The notes under the pieces: generated by a model | The model's database searches: none | Told to the model about the DNA's origin: nothing | What the model saw: only the letters and a program-made list of their open reading frames with translations | Part shown: positions 26,466 through 35,282 of the stretch, piece by piece | Numbering within the stretch: the first letter of the stretch is position 1 | Layout of the letters: each line of letters begins with the position of its first letter | Made by a program: the position numbers and the translations under genes | From: Collinsella sp. | Lineage (GTDB): Bacteria; Actinomycetota; Coriobacteriia; Coriobacteriales; Coriobacteriaceae | Assembly: GCA_019414025.1 (NCBI GenBank) | Contig: DXMU01000037.1 | Location: 79,484-143,483 of the forward strand | Direction: 5' to 3' | DNA length: 64,000 nt

Positions 26466-27747
26466 TTTGCCCCGCACCCCGTTTTGCCGTATTCATCATC
26501 TGGGAGAGCAGCATTTTTTGCTCGGCATCATACCGGAAGGAAACGCAACGTTTCCCCTCACCGTTTAAGGCGTGGTTGGGGCACCCTCCCATGCACATGG
26601 GAAAAGCAAAGCACTCTTGGCATTCCGGGTCATCCGGCTCATATGCCATCCAGTTAATCATGTTCTTGCTCAACATTGGCGGCTCGAAAATAGTTCCGAC
26701 CCTCCGCTCCTTCATTCCAATGTCATCCCAGCACTTATACAAATCTCCGACGGGATCAACCACGTACGAGTTGATTCCAACGGCGCAACATATCCCGAAA
26801 TTCGTCCCACCAAAAGGTTGAACTTTGAAGCCCCGCGCAATTGCCCTTTTATAAAACTCAGTCTCCTCATACGAGAACTCTTTTACAGTAAAGCAGTGGC
26901 TGTCGTTCGCACATACCTGATTGATATCGTCAACAGGGGCTAAATAGAAGTGAACCTTATTCATCAGGCCATTTAGCTCGAGATAATCCAATAGCTCTTG
27001 AGCGGCCTCGATGTTGGTCTTGTCGACGTTGCTCCTTATCGAAATATCGATGATGTCGGCACACTCTTTGACGTTCTTGAGAATACGTTCGTATGTAGGG
27101 CTTCCGTCGTGAAGAATCCTTCTCGAATCGTGATCCGACTTCGATCCATCTATAGTCACTTGCGCGCTCGTCACACCACATGCCGCGAGCCTCCTTGCAA
27201 CATCAGGCGTCAGCAGATAGCCATTTGTCACTATCGATGCGGAATATTCACACGTTGGCCCCACGACATCTTTCAGATCCGACGTAATCCGTTCGATCAT
27301 CTTCATTCCGAGCAGAGGCTCGCCGCCGTACCATCCAACTGAGAGACTTGCGATACCAGGATAGTAATCTTTCACGAACTTGGAGAGCTGTGTCAAAACC
27401 TCCTCGCCCATCGTCGTGTACGCCTGTCCCTTTTCATAGCAGTAGGGACAGCAAAAGTTGCAAGCCATCGTTGGCGCAATGGTAAGGGACAGAGCAGTAT
27501 TCGCAAAGCGCGCGGCGCGACTTTGCAACCTGATCTCCCCAAGCTCGTCCCTCTCCTCATTGACTAGGATGCCTCCCCTTATCAGCTCCGCGACAAGATC
27601 ATCGGCATCCCGAACGTCCCCTTCTTGAATCCTTTTGAATTTCTGCGCGTATTCCGGATTTAACGACAGGATGCCGCCGGTTCGCGCATTCATGATAAGA
27701 AGACTTCCGTTATGTTCATGCACCACATTAAATTGCGACAGTTTCAC
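26449..27747 (-). CDS. Radical SAM/SPASM peptide maturase
   Basis: 432 residues, probable GTG start at 27747. The N-terminal ~70 residues look like a RiPP recognition region (NVVHEHNGSLLIMNARTGGI). The radical-SAM motif CNFCCPYC (CxxxCxxC) follows TIAPTMA, then YGGEPLLG and a C-terminal SPASM domain with Cys clusters (GICCAVGINSYVVD; CQECFAFPMCMGGCPNHA). Such enzymes install thioether or C-C crosslinks in peptides. The likely substrate is the Cys-rich 39-mer at 30504-30623, upstream in the same operon. Confidence 0.9.
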   Translation of the reverse strand: MKLSQFNVVHEHNGSLLIMNARTGGILSLNPEYAQKFKRIQEGDVRDADDLVAELIRGGILVNEERDELGEIRLQSRAARFANTALSLTIAPTMACNFCCPYCYEKGQAYTTMGEEVLTQLSKFVKDYYPGIASLSVGWYGGEPLLGMKMIERITSDLKDVVGPTCEYSASIVTNGYLLTPDVARRLAACGVTSAQVTIDGSKSDHDSRRILHDGSPTYERILKNVKECADIIDISIRSNVDKTNIEAAQELLDYLELNGLMNKVHFYLAPVDDINQVCANDSHCFTVKEFSYEETEFYKRAIARGFKVQPFGGTNFGICCAVGINSYVVDPVGDLYKCWDDIGMKERRVGTIFEPPMLSKNMINWMAYEPDDPECQECFAFPMCMGGCPNHALNGEGKRCVSFRYDAEQKMLLSQMMNTAKRGAGQNEADA

Positions 27748-27813
27748 TTCGCACCATCTCCATTTCCAATCAAATCCATATCGACCCTCAGACGCTGCGC
27801 ATACGCCAGCGCA

Positions 27814-28602
27814 CTACCTTCTTCGATAAAAACTGCACGAAAGCAGCAATAGACATGCGAGCGACACGATGACCGCATGGCCGCATGCAGCCATCAGGAC
27901 CGTCCCGCCGGCAGCCCCGCACGCCCTCATCCAATAAGCCATGTGAACCGGGGGTAAAACGGTTGGGAAACTCATCGCGATAACAAGGCCCGCGAACGTT
28001 GCGACCAGCAAGGCTCCCGACACAAGAGATCTGATCCTGAACACCTCATATGCAACCGCAACCATCAGCGTATAAGCGGCGTCTATAACGATATTCGACA
28101 GGAGTGCCGAGGTCACATTACCAACCGTAAGGCTGTCTAGACCGCTTCCGGAGCACACGGCAAAGACCGCAGCGACACCGAGAGTAAACGCGATGTAGGG
28201 GCACAGCGTATACACTTCGCAAGCCAATGTCTTTGCCGCAAACAGCTGCCAGCTGCGGAAGCCCCGAGCAATCGAAACTCCCCTTGCCGACACGCTCGTC
28301 GCATCACCGAATAGCGTCCCCGCCACAACAACAGAGACGATTGGGAAGAACACCGTATGCGCCATGGAGACGACACTTAGCCAGGAAGAGATACCCGTTG
28401 GCCCAACCCCTATCGAGAAAAGATAGCCCGGATCGGCGGAAAAGCCAAAGAACTGGCCCTCTCCCCCTGCGGAGACCCATGCGCCGGACCCGGCAAACAC
28501 ATAAATCCCCGCGATGCCCAAATACATCAGCGCTATTATCACGGCGAGTTTCATTCTCCTTGCGCGGAACAGTTCCGCCCTGACCGACATCCCAAGATTC
28601 AT
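27814..28602 (-). CDS. ABC-2 type permease, second
   Basis: 262 residues from the ATG at 28602 (MNLGMSVRAELFRARRMKLA), which overlaps the previous stop codon by four bases (ATGA). About six hydrophobic segments. The ORF is open further upstream but that part is another frame of the first permease. With the ATPase at 29417-30337 it probably forms an efflux/self-immunity ABC complex. Confidence 0.82.
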   Translation of the reverse strand: MNLGMSVRAELFRARRMKLAVIIALMYLGIAGIYVFAGSGAWVSAGGEGQFFGFSADPGYLFSIGVGPTGISSWLSVVSMAHTVFFPIVSVVVAGTLFGDATSVSARGVSIARGFRSWQLFAAKTLACEVYTLCPYIAFTLGVAAVFAVCSGSGLDSLTVGNVTSALLSNIVIDAAYTLMVAVAYEVFRIRSLVSGALLVATFAGLVIAMSFPTVLPPVHMAYWMRACGAAGGTVLMAACGHAVIVSLACLLLLSCSFYRRR

Positions 28603-29417
28603 CGAACCGCCGTCCTTACAAATAGCGAGACGAGCGCAACTCCAACCGACACAAGAACAGTGCCGCCCGCATACAGCAAAACCTGAATTACACCAACATT
28701 CTGCATACTCAGGGAACACAGGTTCATCAGGTAATACACGGGCGAGAGCATGAGCAGCAAGCTGGGCTGACCGCTTCCGTATGTACTTGGGAACCACACC
28801 ATCACAAATGTCGAAACCGCTATTGCAACGACGCTGCTCGCCACCACACTCCTCGTGAGCAAATACAGGGCGAAGGTAGCGGCGTACATCGAAATGAGCA
28901 GCAGCGCGATCATCAGCGCAATCGATACAAATTGGGCAAACCCTGAGCACGAGGCCCCAACGTCCCATTGGGCCATCTTGGTTAAATACAGCGCAGTCGT
29001 AGAAAGAAGATACACGGCACCGACCAGAGTGCAGTTCACCAACAGCTTCGTGATCACAATCGCCGCCTGCGACACCCCTCGCGATCTCGATACGGCGTAA
29101 GCCACGGATTCAAAGTCTCTCGACGTAGCGTAAACCGCGTAGAGAATCGTCACCGGAATCCAGACCACTGTAGACGCAAAAGACGTCCGGGCAACAGAGC
29201 CCAAAACGTCCCCTGCATCCACTAGGTTTCCAATAAAACCTATAGCCCCTCCAAGCGTATACGGGTCATCACCGGCGACCATGATCAGCACCTCAGACGA
29301 AGTCGCAGCCGCAACCACATACAGCACAGCCGCAAGCGCAATCATCAGAGCGGTCGCCGGGTGCCTGGCGAGCAACCATACCTCGCTCCGAAAAGCTGAG
29401 ATGAACTCGCGTTTCAT
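28599..29417 (-). CDS. ABC-2 type permease, first
   Basis: 272 residues, starting at the ATG that overlaps the ATPase stop (TGATG). Six hydrophobic segments (ATALMIALAAVLYVVAAATS; TVVWIPVTILYAVYATS; others). It resembles lantibiotic-immunity-type EfeG permeases only in general layout; specificity is unknown. Confidence 0.82.
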   Translation of the reverse strand: MKREFISAFRSEVWLLARHPATALMIALAAVLYVVAAATSSEVLIMVAGDDPYTLGGAIGFIGNLVDAGDVLGSVARTSFASTVVWIPVTILYAVYATSRDFESVAYAVSRSRGVSQAAIVITKLLVNCTLVGAVYLLSTTALYLTKMAQWDVGASCSGFAQFVSIALMIALLLISMYAATFALYLLTRSVVASSVVAIAVSTFVMVWFPSTYGSGQPSLLLMLSPVYYLMNLCSLSMQNVGVIQVLLYAGGTVLVSVGVALVSLFVRTAVR

Positions 29418-30337
29418 CACAGCTCGCTCTCTCGACCGATGAGCTCCGAATAAAACTCCTCAAGGCTCTTCCTATGAGAATACGCCTCCGCAACCCTCAC
29501 ACCTGCGGTCGAGAGCGCTTCGATTGCAATGCCCCGCCCTTCCTTTTTCTCCTCATAGCGCATAAGGACGCTGCCGTCCGGCAGAAAAGAATGTGAGGTC
29601 TCATCTCCGAGAACCGATCTCGTTCGCTCCAGATCGTCCACATGCAACACGAAACCACCGCGGCATGACTTTTCCAGCTGAGGTGCGGTCATCCTTCGAA
29701 TGAGGCGACCATGACTTATGAAGAGGTAATCAGTTGCCAGCTTGTGCATCTCCTCAAGATTGTGGCTGGATACGAGAATCGTTTTACCTTGATCTTTGTT
29801 AAGATGCGTAAGGATTTTTCTTACTTCGACTATCCCCATCGGATCCAGGCCGTTTGTCGGCTCGTCCAGGATCAACAGCTCCGGATCGCCCAGCAACGCT
29901 ATGGCCAGATCGAGACGCCTCCTCATTCCCATTGAGAAGTTCTTCACTTTCTTCCCGCCGGCCTCCCCCAAACCGACGGTTGATAACACACCGTCGATGG
30001 AACGATCGGTGGGAAGCCCCCACTCAATACAGCGAACGACCAAGTTGTCTCGCGCGGTCAGATTAGGATACGAAGCATTGAGGTCAGGCATATAACCCAG
30101 CCTTTCCCTGCAGCTCCGTATTTCACGTCTCCCGGTTTGCCCAAACATCGAGATCGTTCCTGACGATGGCTCCGAAAGCCCCGTGATCAATCGAATTAAC
30201 GTGCTCTTGCCGGCACCATTCTCCCCAATGAGTGCACACAGCTCGCCTTCCATTAAAGAGAACGAGACTGATTTAACCGCTTCAAACCCGCCATATCTCT
30301 TGGATATGGCACGCAATTCAACTGGGACTTCCCGCAT
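29417..30337 (-). CDS. ABC transporter ATP-binding protein (BcrA/EcsA type)
   Basis: 306 residues from the ATG at 30337, which has GGGGAGG nine bases upstream. Walker A LIGENGAGKSTLIRLITG, signature NFSMGMRRRLDLAIALLG, Walker B LLILDEPTNGLDPMG and the H-loop VSSHNLEEM. A ~90-residue C-terminal extension is typical of bacteriocin-immunity ATPases. First gene after the precursor; coupled to both permeases by stop/start overlaps. Confidence 0.88.
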   Translation of the reverse strand: MREVPVELRAISKRYGGFEAVKSVSFSLMEGELCALIGENGAGKSTLIRLITGLSEPSSGTISMFGQTGRREIRSCRERLGYMPDLNASYPNLTARDNLVVRCIEWGLPTDRSIDGVLSTVGLGEAGGKKVKNFSMGMRRRLDLAIALLGDPELLILDEPTNGLDPMGIVEVRKILTHLNKDQGKTILVSSHNLEEMHKLATDYLFISHGRLIRRMTAPQLEKSCRGGFVLHVDDLERTRSVLGDETSHSFLPDGSVLMRYEEKKEGRGIAIEALSTAGVRVAEAYSHRKSLEEFYSELIGRESEL

Positions 30338-30491
30338 GGACGACATCCTCCCCGTCAATAAAAAGGGACGACATGGCAATTGTGCGGGGTTATAGGTAAC
30401 GTCGGTTCGCCCCCCCATATTGCAATGCCACATCGCCCCTCAGGCGCTGCTGGCCAAAATATCTTTGAACAGTCTGTGCACGCCGTACGGC

Positions 30492-30522
30492 GTGCACTAT
30501 CCGCTAAAAGCGGATAGTGCAC
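30492..30522 (-). promoter_or_regulatory. 14-bp perfect hairpin overlapping the 3' end of the precursor gene
   Basis: GTGCACTATCCGCT (30492-30505) pairs with AGCGGATAGTGCAC (30509-30522), loop AAA. It covers the last codons and stop of the precursor. A further small palindrome, CACGCCGTACGGCGTG, follows. With no T-tract it is likely a processing or attenuation stem that lets the precursor be made in excess over the transporter genes. Confidence 0.65.
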
Positions 30523-30623
30523 TCCTGTGAAGAACACTTGGTGCTGCAGCTGCCGTGCGCGTAGAAGAAGCAGTTGCCGCACGCGGGTGCAACGCCTTCC
30601 TCCGGCTCGTTAATCCAATCCAT
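30504..30623 (-). CDS. Cys-rich RiPP precursor peptide, 39 aa
   Basis: Too short for a routine ORF cut-off but preceded by a very strong ribosome site (GGAAAGGAGGGAGAG then ATG). The peptide has an acidic leader, MDWINEPEEGVAPA, and a Cys-rich second half beginning CGNCFFYAHGSC and ending CSSQECTIRF; cysteines at 15, 18, 26, 30 and 35. First gene of the operon with a recognisable promoter (30662-30690), followed by ABC genes and an rSAM-SPASM maturase. Thioether crosslinks (sactipeptide or ranthipeptide type) are the most likely modification. I do not recognise the sequence as a named family. Confidence 0.8.
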   Translation of the reverse strand: MDWINEPEEGVAPACGNCFFYAHGSCSTKCSSQECTIRF

Positions 30624-30661
30624 CTCTCCCTCCTTTCCTTGCATACCGAATTGATAATGTT

Positions 30662-30690
30662 ATTCTAATTCAATATATATCATATTTCAA
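30662..30690 (-). promoter_or_regulatory. Promoter of the RiPP operon
   Basis: Minus-strand -35 TTGAAA (30690-30685), 17-bp spacer, -10 TAGAAT (30667-30662), about 40 bp before the precursor ATG, in a very A+T-rich stretch (30640-30720). Confidence 0.65.
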
Positions 30691-30811
30691 TATAAGCTTA
30701 TTTATATATTACACAAGGTAAGCACCCCCCCTGCATCCAGCACAGGAAATGACTCTCTCGTTCCCCAGTGACGCGGCGAGAAATACAGGCCACTGCAGGA
30801 CGTTGAATGAA

Positions 30812-30843
30812 CAGCCCGTGAAAACCGTTGTTTTCACGGGCTG
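30812..30843 (-). terminator. Hairpin terminator after the XRE gene
   Basis: CAGCCCGTGAAAAC pairs with GTTTTCACGGGCTG (14 bp, loop CGTT), 32 bp past the XRE stop codon. The stem ends in A/T pairs but no long T-tract follows. Confidence 0.6.
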
Positions 30844-30874
30844 CACCTGCTCAATACTTTTTTATTCTCCAGCC

Positions 30875-31204
30875 TCAGTCGTCTCTAAGATCGACCACGT
30901 AAACATGATCTGACTCCAGGACCGGGTCATCACCCGTCGCGGTCGCCCTGCTCAGCGCGTTGCGGGCGCGCCGCGTCGCCAGTTCCTCAAGTTCTCTTTC
31001 GTTGACGCGCTTAATAAGATCGCCAGGCTGGCAATCAAGCTCTACGCAAATATCCAGCAATGTCTTTAACCTAATTGCCTTCACCTTGCCATTTCGTATT
31101 TTTGAGATACTTGCCGGTGTGTGCCCGGTCGCCCGAATGATATCCGTACTCGTCTTTCCGCGTCGAAGCAATAAGCTTTCAAGCTCAATAATCAGATAGT
31201 CCAT
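30875..31204 (-). CDS. XRE-family HTH regulator
   Basis: 109 residues from the ATG at 31204. HTH within SLLLRRGKTSTDIIRATGHT and PASISKIRNGKVKAIRLKTL, then a short charged tail ending YVVDLRDD. Follows the DUF2975-like membrane gene by 8 bp. XRE plus DUF2975 pairs are common regulatory modules; here it may control the RiPP promoter 180 bp downstream (inference). Confidence 0.82.
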   Translation of the reverse strand: MDYLIIELESLLLRRGKTSTDIIRATGHTPASISKIRNGKVKAIRLKTLLDICVELDCQPGDLIKRVNERELEELATRRARNALSRATATGDDPVLESDHVYVVDLRDD

Positions 31205-31212
31205 GCCGCCCC

Positions 31213-31749
31213 TCACACCAAATCCTCGGTCTGGTCTTGAAGCAGAGCTCCGTAGCGCCATATCGCAGAAATCGAGAAGCAGCAAACGGCCCCCAGCACA
31301 GCACCAATATCTATGGGCAGGGCCAGGTTTTCAAACATCGAATAGGCGTTCCCCAGCAAGTCGAAGGGGCCAATCACTATCGAAAGAAACCCCGGAGAAA
31401 ACAAGAGGTCACCTATTGCTGCTGCAACAAACAGCCACCCGATAATCGAGATTCTTCGAGCATGCGAAAGGGTAAAGGGCGATTCGCCATGAGCCATGTC
31501 CATGCTGATTCCCCGCAGGGTCCATGTGGCCCCTCCGGAAATCAGAAGATACATCAAAGGAACCACTACGGAAACCGTCTTTGATGGATCATATAGGTTT
31601 CCTTGAGCAGCCATAAGCCCAATGGAAATAACCACCACCACCGAACAGCAACACACCGCTATAAACAGTGCCGTAAACAGAATCCCAAGCCTTCTTCCGA
31701 GAGTCATCATCTTCTGGATGGACTTATCGATCTTCTGGGCGCTATTCAC
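31213..31749 (-). CDS. DUF2975-like membrane protein
   Basis: About 178 residues, GTG start (31749, seven bases after AGGAGG; a GTG at 31752 is also possible). Four hydrophobic segments (LGILFTALFIAVCCCSVVVV and others). Pairs with the XRE regulator downstream. Function unknown; a membrane sensor that controls its XRE partner is a reasonable guess. Confidence 0.7.
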   Translation of the reverse strand: MNSAQKIDKSIQKMMTLGRRLGILFTALFIAVCCCSVVVVISIGLMAAQGNLYDPSKTVSVVVPLMYLLISGGATWTLRGISMDMAHGESPFTLSHARRISIIGWLFVAAAIGDLLFSPGFLSIVIGPFDLLGNAYSMFENLALPIDIGAVLGAVCCFSISAIWRYGALLQDQTEDLV

Positions 31750-31869
31750 CACAGCTCCTCCTAAAGCAATCAGAGGTCTTCTTACTTACTGTTTTTCCTA
31801 CATTGTAACGAACTCGATAAGAAGAGGGTCGCTTCACGCCGCGCAATCCCGAACTCCAAGCGTTTCTCA

Positions 31870-33474
31870 TCAGCATTGCCCATCTTTCGAGTCGAAATTC
31901 AAATCCAGTTTCTTATCGCATGCCAAAATCAAATCCTGATCGTGGCTTACAACAAGAATTAGCTGATTAAAGGGGTTTCGAGAGACATACTCCGTGAACT
32001 CCCGACGGCTTTCTTCGTCTAAATCATTCGTCGGCTCGTCAAACACAAGCACTTCCGGTTGCCTGCAAAGTGCTGAGATTATCCTTAGCTTCCGATACTC
32101 TCCACCAGAAAGGTCCCTACAATTCTTACCTTTTAACGATTCGACGGTTCGGCAGAAACTCGGCACAAGCTCGCAGAGATGCTCGCCCGTTCCCCGAATC
32201 GATGCCCTCTCAAGATAGTGTTCCACCGTTTCATTCGGAATAAAGAGCTTTTGCGGGCACACCGCAAACAGGTCATGTCGGATCGTCTCCATATCGAGCT
32301 CTTCATATGGCACCGACCCCAAAGTCCGATGCCCCCCAGCAGAATATAGTCCAAGAAGCACCTTCAGAAACGTGCTTTTGCCGCATCCGTTCGGCCCGGT
32401 AATGGCATAGGTTTTCCCCCTCTCGACCTCCACGGAGAGATCGCGGTACAAGTAGGACTTTTCCGCATATCGGTACGCGATGTTGGACAACGATATGCTC
32501 TCCACGTGCCCAACCGAGATGGTGCCGCGGTCCTCGGCGCCTTCCGACAGAGCCTCCAATCGGTCGAACGAGGCCCTCGCGTCCTGATATGATTTGAAAT
32601 AATTCAAATAATATTTGAAGCATCCGAACGCCATCGAGTAATACGAGTTCACCATTGTGAACTCGCCAATGCTCATTCTTCCGCTTAATATTTCCATTCC
32701 GGAGATCACAAGCAACGCTCCCCGGAACACAGATGAGATCAGGCCGTCGCTCGAGGTGGCCAGATTCGAGACCCTACTTGCTTTCATGTAAATCGGGTAG
32801 TACCCCTCGAATATCCCCTTGAGCGTACGGGCACTCTGGTCATATGCCCCATCGCACTTAATGTCAAACAACTGCGACAGCTCGCCGCTCACGGATGCGA
32901 ACAGCTTGCTCAACCCCTCTTTGTTCGCAAGCGAACTGTTGTACAGCGGCTTTTTCAACACCCTAAATAAAATGAAGTATGCCCCAAGCGAACATGTACT
33001 TAACGCCAGAAACACCGGGTTAATTGAAAACAGAATGATGAAAATAAACACAATCAGAACGATGTTAAGCCCGATTGTCAGGAAGTTGTTCACGACAAAC
33101 GATGACACCGCATTCGAATCCGCATACACCCTCTGCGTTGTATAGGATGAATCCGCCTGCTCCCCCTTTTCCAAGGGCCCTCGTTCAAACGACTCACACG
33201 TGGCCCCCATCAGTCTCGTAGTCATCTCCAAAATGACGCGCGATACGTTCACGCCCATCGCATACGACATGAAGGATGCCGATATCCCTATGCTGGCAAC
33301 AAAGGCTGCAAACCATACGACGCGAGATGGATCCCTATTCGTCACGAGAAAATCTACAAACCCACCGTTTAAGGCGGGCATGACGCACGAGTGAGCATAA
33401 TTCACCGACATGAGAATCACGAAAAGCCGCGACCCTTTACAGCGAAATAACTCGTTAACCGTCTTCTTAAACAT
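31870..33474 (-). CDS. ABC transporter, fused membrane and ATPase domains
   Basis: 534 residues from the ATG at 33474 (GGGGGC upstream; translation coupled to a possible small ORF). Membrane domain of about six helices, then ATPase with Walker A TGPNGCGKSTFLKVLLG, signature DLSGGEYRKLRIIS and Walker B VLVFDEPTNDLDEES. Similar in layout to the exporter at 24831. No peptidase domain. Possibly a second exporter or immunity pump of the same island. Confidence 0.83.
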   Translation of the reverse strand: MFKKTVNELFRCKGSRLFVILMSVNYAHSCVMPALNGGFVDFLVTNRDPSRVVWFAAFVASIGISASFMSYAMGVNVSRVILEMTTRLMGATCESFERGPLEKGEQADSSYTTQRVYADSNAVSSFVVNNFLTIGLNIVLIVFIFIILFSINPVFLALSTCSLGAYFILFRVLKKPLYNSSLANKEGLSKLFASVSGELSQLFDIKCDGAYDQSARTLKGIFEGYYPIYMKASRVSNLATSSDGLISSVFRGALLVISGMEILSGRMSIGEFTMVNSYYSMAFGCFKYYLNYFKSYQDARASFDRLEALSEGAEDRGTISVGHVESISLSNIAYRYAEKSYLYRDLSVEVERGKTYAITGPNGCGKSTFLKVLLGLYSAGGHRTLGSVPYEELDMETIRHDLFAVCPQKLFIPNETVEHYLERASIRGTGEHLCELVPSFCRTVESLKGKNCRDLSGGEYRKLRIISALCRQPEVLVFDEPTNDLDEESRREFTEYVSRNPFNQLILVVSHDQDLILACDKKLDLNFDSKDGQC

Positions 33475-33538
33475 GCCAGCCCCCATCAAGCGACCTTTTA
33501 TCCAAAACTGAATTAGTTCGCCGCTTAATCGCTCCCAT
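33467..33538 (-). CDS. Possible 23-aa leader ORF upstream of the ABC transporter
   Basis: ATG at 33538 after AAGGAG (3-nt spacing), reading MGAIKRRTNSVLDKRSLDGG plus three residues, with its TAA overlapping the transporter ATG region (ATGTTTAA). It may only serve translational coupling; coding status uncertain. Confidence 0.35.
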   Translation of the reverse strand: MGAIKRRTNSVLDKRSLDGGWHV

Positions 33539-33568
33539 ACACTCCTTATTGTTAATCCTCGCAAAACA

Positions 33569-33922
33569 CTATCGCGGGTTGCGATGCCCAGGATTCCGTT
33601 TCGCCTTGATATACATACGAATAGACTCCCTATTTACATAGGCAAGTGCGGCGATTATTACGGCAGCCACCATCAGACCGAAAATCGCCCTTTTGTCCGG
33701 AAAAAGGGACGAAAAAAGGAGACATATTGCGGAGAAAACTATAACCGCCCCCACCGCTCGGTTTGTGCCTAGAGACTCGGCCGTCCGCTTTTCCTCCTCT
33801 AAACGCCCTCCCGATAGCGATGACATTCCAGCAAGCAATCCCGTGAGCTTGCCTCGATACATCATTATTCCGAACACCAGCAGCAGGCATGACCCCACCA
33901 TTGGAACCACAACGTCCGACAT
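33569..33922 (-). CDS. Small membrane protein, DUF3784-like
   Basis: 117 residues from the ATG at 33922 (TGGAG eight bases upstream). Three hydrophobic segments; the middle GLLAGMSSLSGGRLEEEKRT resembles the conserved loop of DUF3784 proteins. Such proteins often sit in lantibiotic and ABC-transporter operons; role unknown. Its start lies at the junction with the truncated rSAM gene on the other strand. Confidence 0.7.
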   Translation of the reverse strand: MSDVVVPMVGSCLLLVFGIMMYRGKLTGLLAGMSSLSGGRLEEEKRTAESLGTNRAVGAVIVFSAICLLFSSLFPDKRAIFGLMVAAVIIAALAYVNRESIRMYIKAKRNPGHRNPR

Positions 33923-33934
33923 CGCCATCACTCC

Positions 33935-34768
33935 AGTCCATTCCTTGTCATCGAATCCTTGCGGCGGCTCAGCACATCTGGCGTCAAATGCAACCTCGTG
34001 TCAAACGGACTGCTCGCAAGCTCAATTACTTTGCATGAGCTCGAACATACCGGTTTAAACGGCATACAGTTTAGCCTCGATGGCCTACGTGATTCTCATG
34101 AACATATGCGGGGGTTCCCGGGGCTATACGACCGGGTACTAGACGCCATCGATATCACGCTGAACGAAACTTCGCTGCACCTTTCGATTGCCTTTTGTCC
34201 AACATCATTTAATGTCGACGATTTCAAACCAGTTTGCACGATGCTCCGGGACAAGCTGAAATCGTCGAGCAGGACCGACCGAATTGACCTTCGAGTTCAG
34301 CCACTTATGCTCCTCGGCAGAGCCCGAAAAAACCGCACAATTCGCCCTTCAAATAATCAATACCGTCGGTTGGTCAACACGATCAACGACCTTCGATACG
34401 ATCCAGGCTATCGAGGCTACTTCATGTTTGAGTGGGGCGACCCCATCGACCACTTGGTCAGATTCCCCCAGCTGCAGATGCAATTTGACCAAGTGGCCAT
34501 CCACGCCAATGGCGATATCGTCGTATCCCCCTATATACCTCTCATCATTGGAAACGTTCGCAAACACAGTCTTCAGGAATACTACGATGCCGGAATGGCA
34601 ACCGTTTGGGATAAACCCGTTATTACCGCGTTGGCCAATCGCATGCACTCGATTGACGAGATGGAAGAGATCTCATCGTTGATTGCAGACATCAATATGG
34701 ACGGCGACCTCTATATCGACCTAATCGATGACGATCTAGGCGACCTGAGCGTCCTGTCCCAACTCTAA
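33935..34768 (+). pseudogene. 5'-truncated radical SAM maturase of a second RiPP cluster
   Basis: The plus frame reads LVIESLRRLSTSGVKCNLVS and GIQFSLDGLRDSHEHMRG, the middle of an rSAM domain (after the GGEP motif), and runs to a normal stop at 34768. The CxxxCxxC cluster motif and all of the N-terminus are missing; homology begins near 33935, next to the start of the opposing DUF3784-like gene, which points to a recombination junction. No SPASM Cys cluster is obvious. It cannot be a working rSAM enzyme. Confidence 0.75.
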
Positions 34769-34780
34769 GGAGATGTTCCC

Positions 34781-34963
34781 ATGTACGAGACCCCAGAAGT
34801 AGAGAAGATGGATTCCAAAACCGGCCCCATTCCCGTTGTAGTCAACTTCGCAGCCGTCGTGGATAACGTAGTTGCAGCCGTCTACGATGCCGTCGTTGCG
34901 GCCTACGCATTCTGGTACTCGGCAGATAACGACGGCACCGGGGCAAGTACGGCACAAAACTAG
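34781..34963 (+). CDS. RiPP precursor-like peptide, 60 aa
   Basis: MYETPEVEKMDSKTGPIPVV starts the peptide; the middle is a Val/Ala/Tyr-rich stretch (AAVVDNVVAAVYDAVVAAY) and the end is a polar tail. Ribosome site AAGGAGATG, 12 bp after the truncated rSAM gene. Size, charged leader and position match a precursor, but its maturase is broken here. No Cys. Family not recognised. Confidence 0.6.
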   Translation: MYETPEVEKMDSKTGPIPVVVNFAAVVDNVVAAVYDAVVAAYAFWYSADNDGTGASTAQN

Positions 34964-35282
34964 TCGCCAACCCATCGAGCAATCACCTCGCCTATCGCTG
35001 CATGCGATTGACTGCGCAGCCCTAGCCAACGCCCAGAGCGCCTTGAAGAGCTGCTTGTAAAATTCGCTCATTCAACAACGCGATCTCTTCACCAATCTCG
35101 GCCGGCCCGACAGAACTGCACACCAGTCGGACCGGCCAGACCCATAAAACGCTGCGTCCCGTCCACACCACACCTCACGAAACTCGCACTGCCACCACAT
35201 GGGCGATTCGCGCCTCGATGTTGCGGCGCGATACTATCACGAATAGTCCCCGTCCAACAAGGCTATCCCTTCCACAGGCGTT
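34964..35282. other. Intergenic stretch after the second RiPP remnant
   Basis: No gene seen. One 12-bp stem with a single mismatch (35100-35111 with 35126-35137; GGCCGG/CCGGCC ends) may end the precursor transcript; no T-tract. Confidence 0.4.

Noticed and set aside
30355..30582. 75-residue minus ORF overlapping the RiPP precursor
   Set aside because: Out of frame with the precursor, no ribosome site, runs through the hairpin; the 39-residue frame is far better supported.
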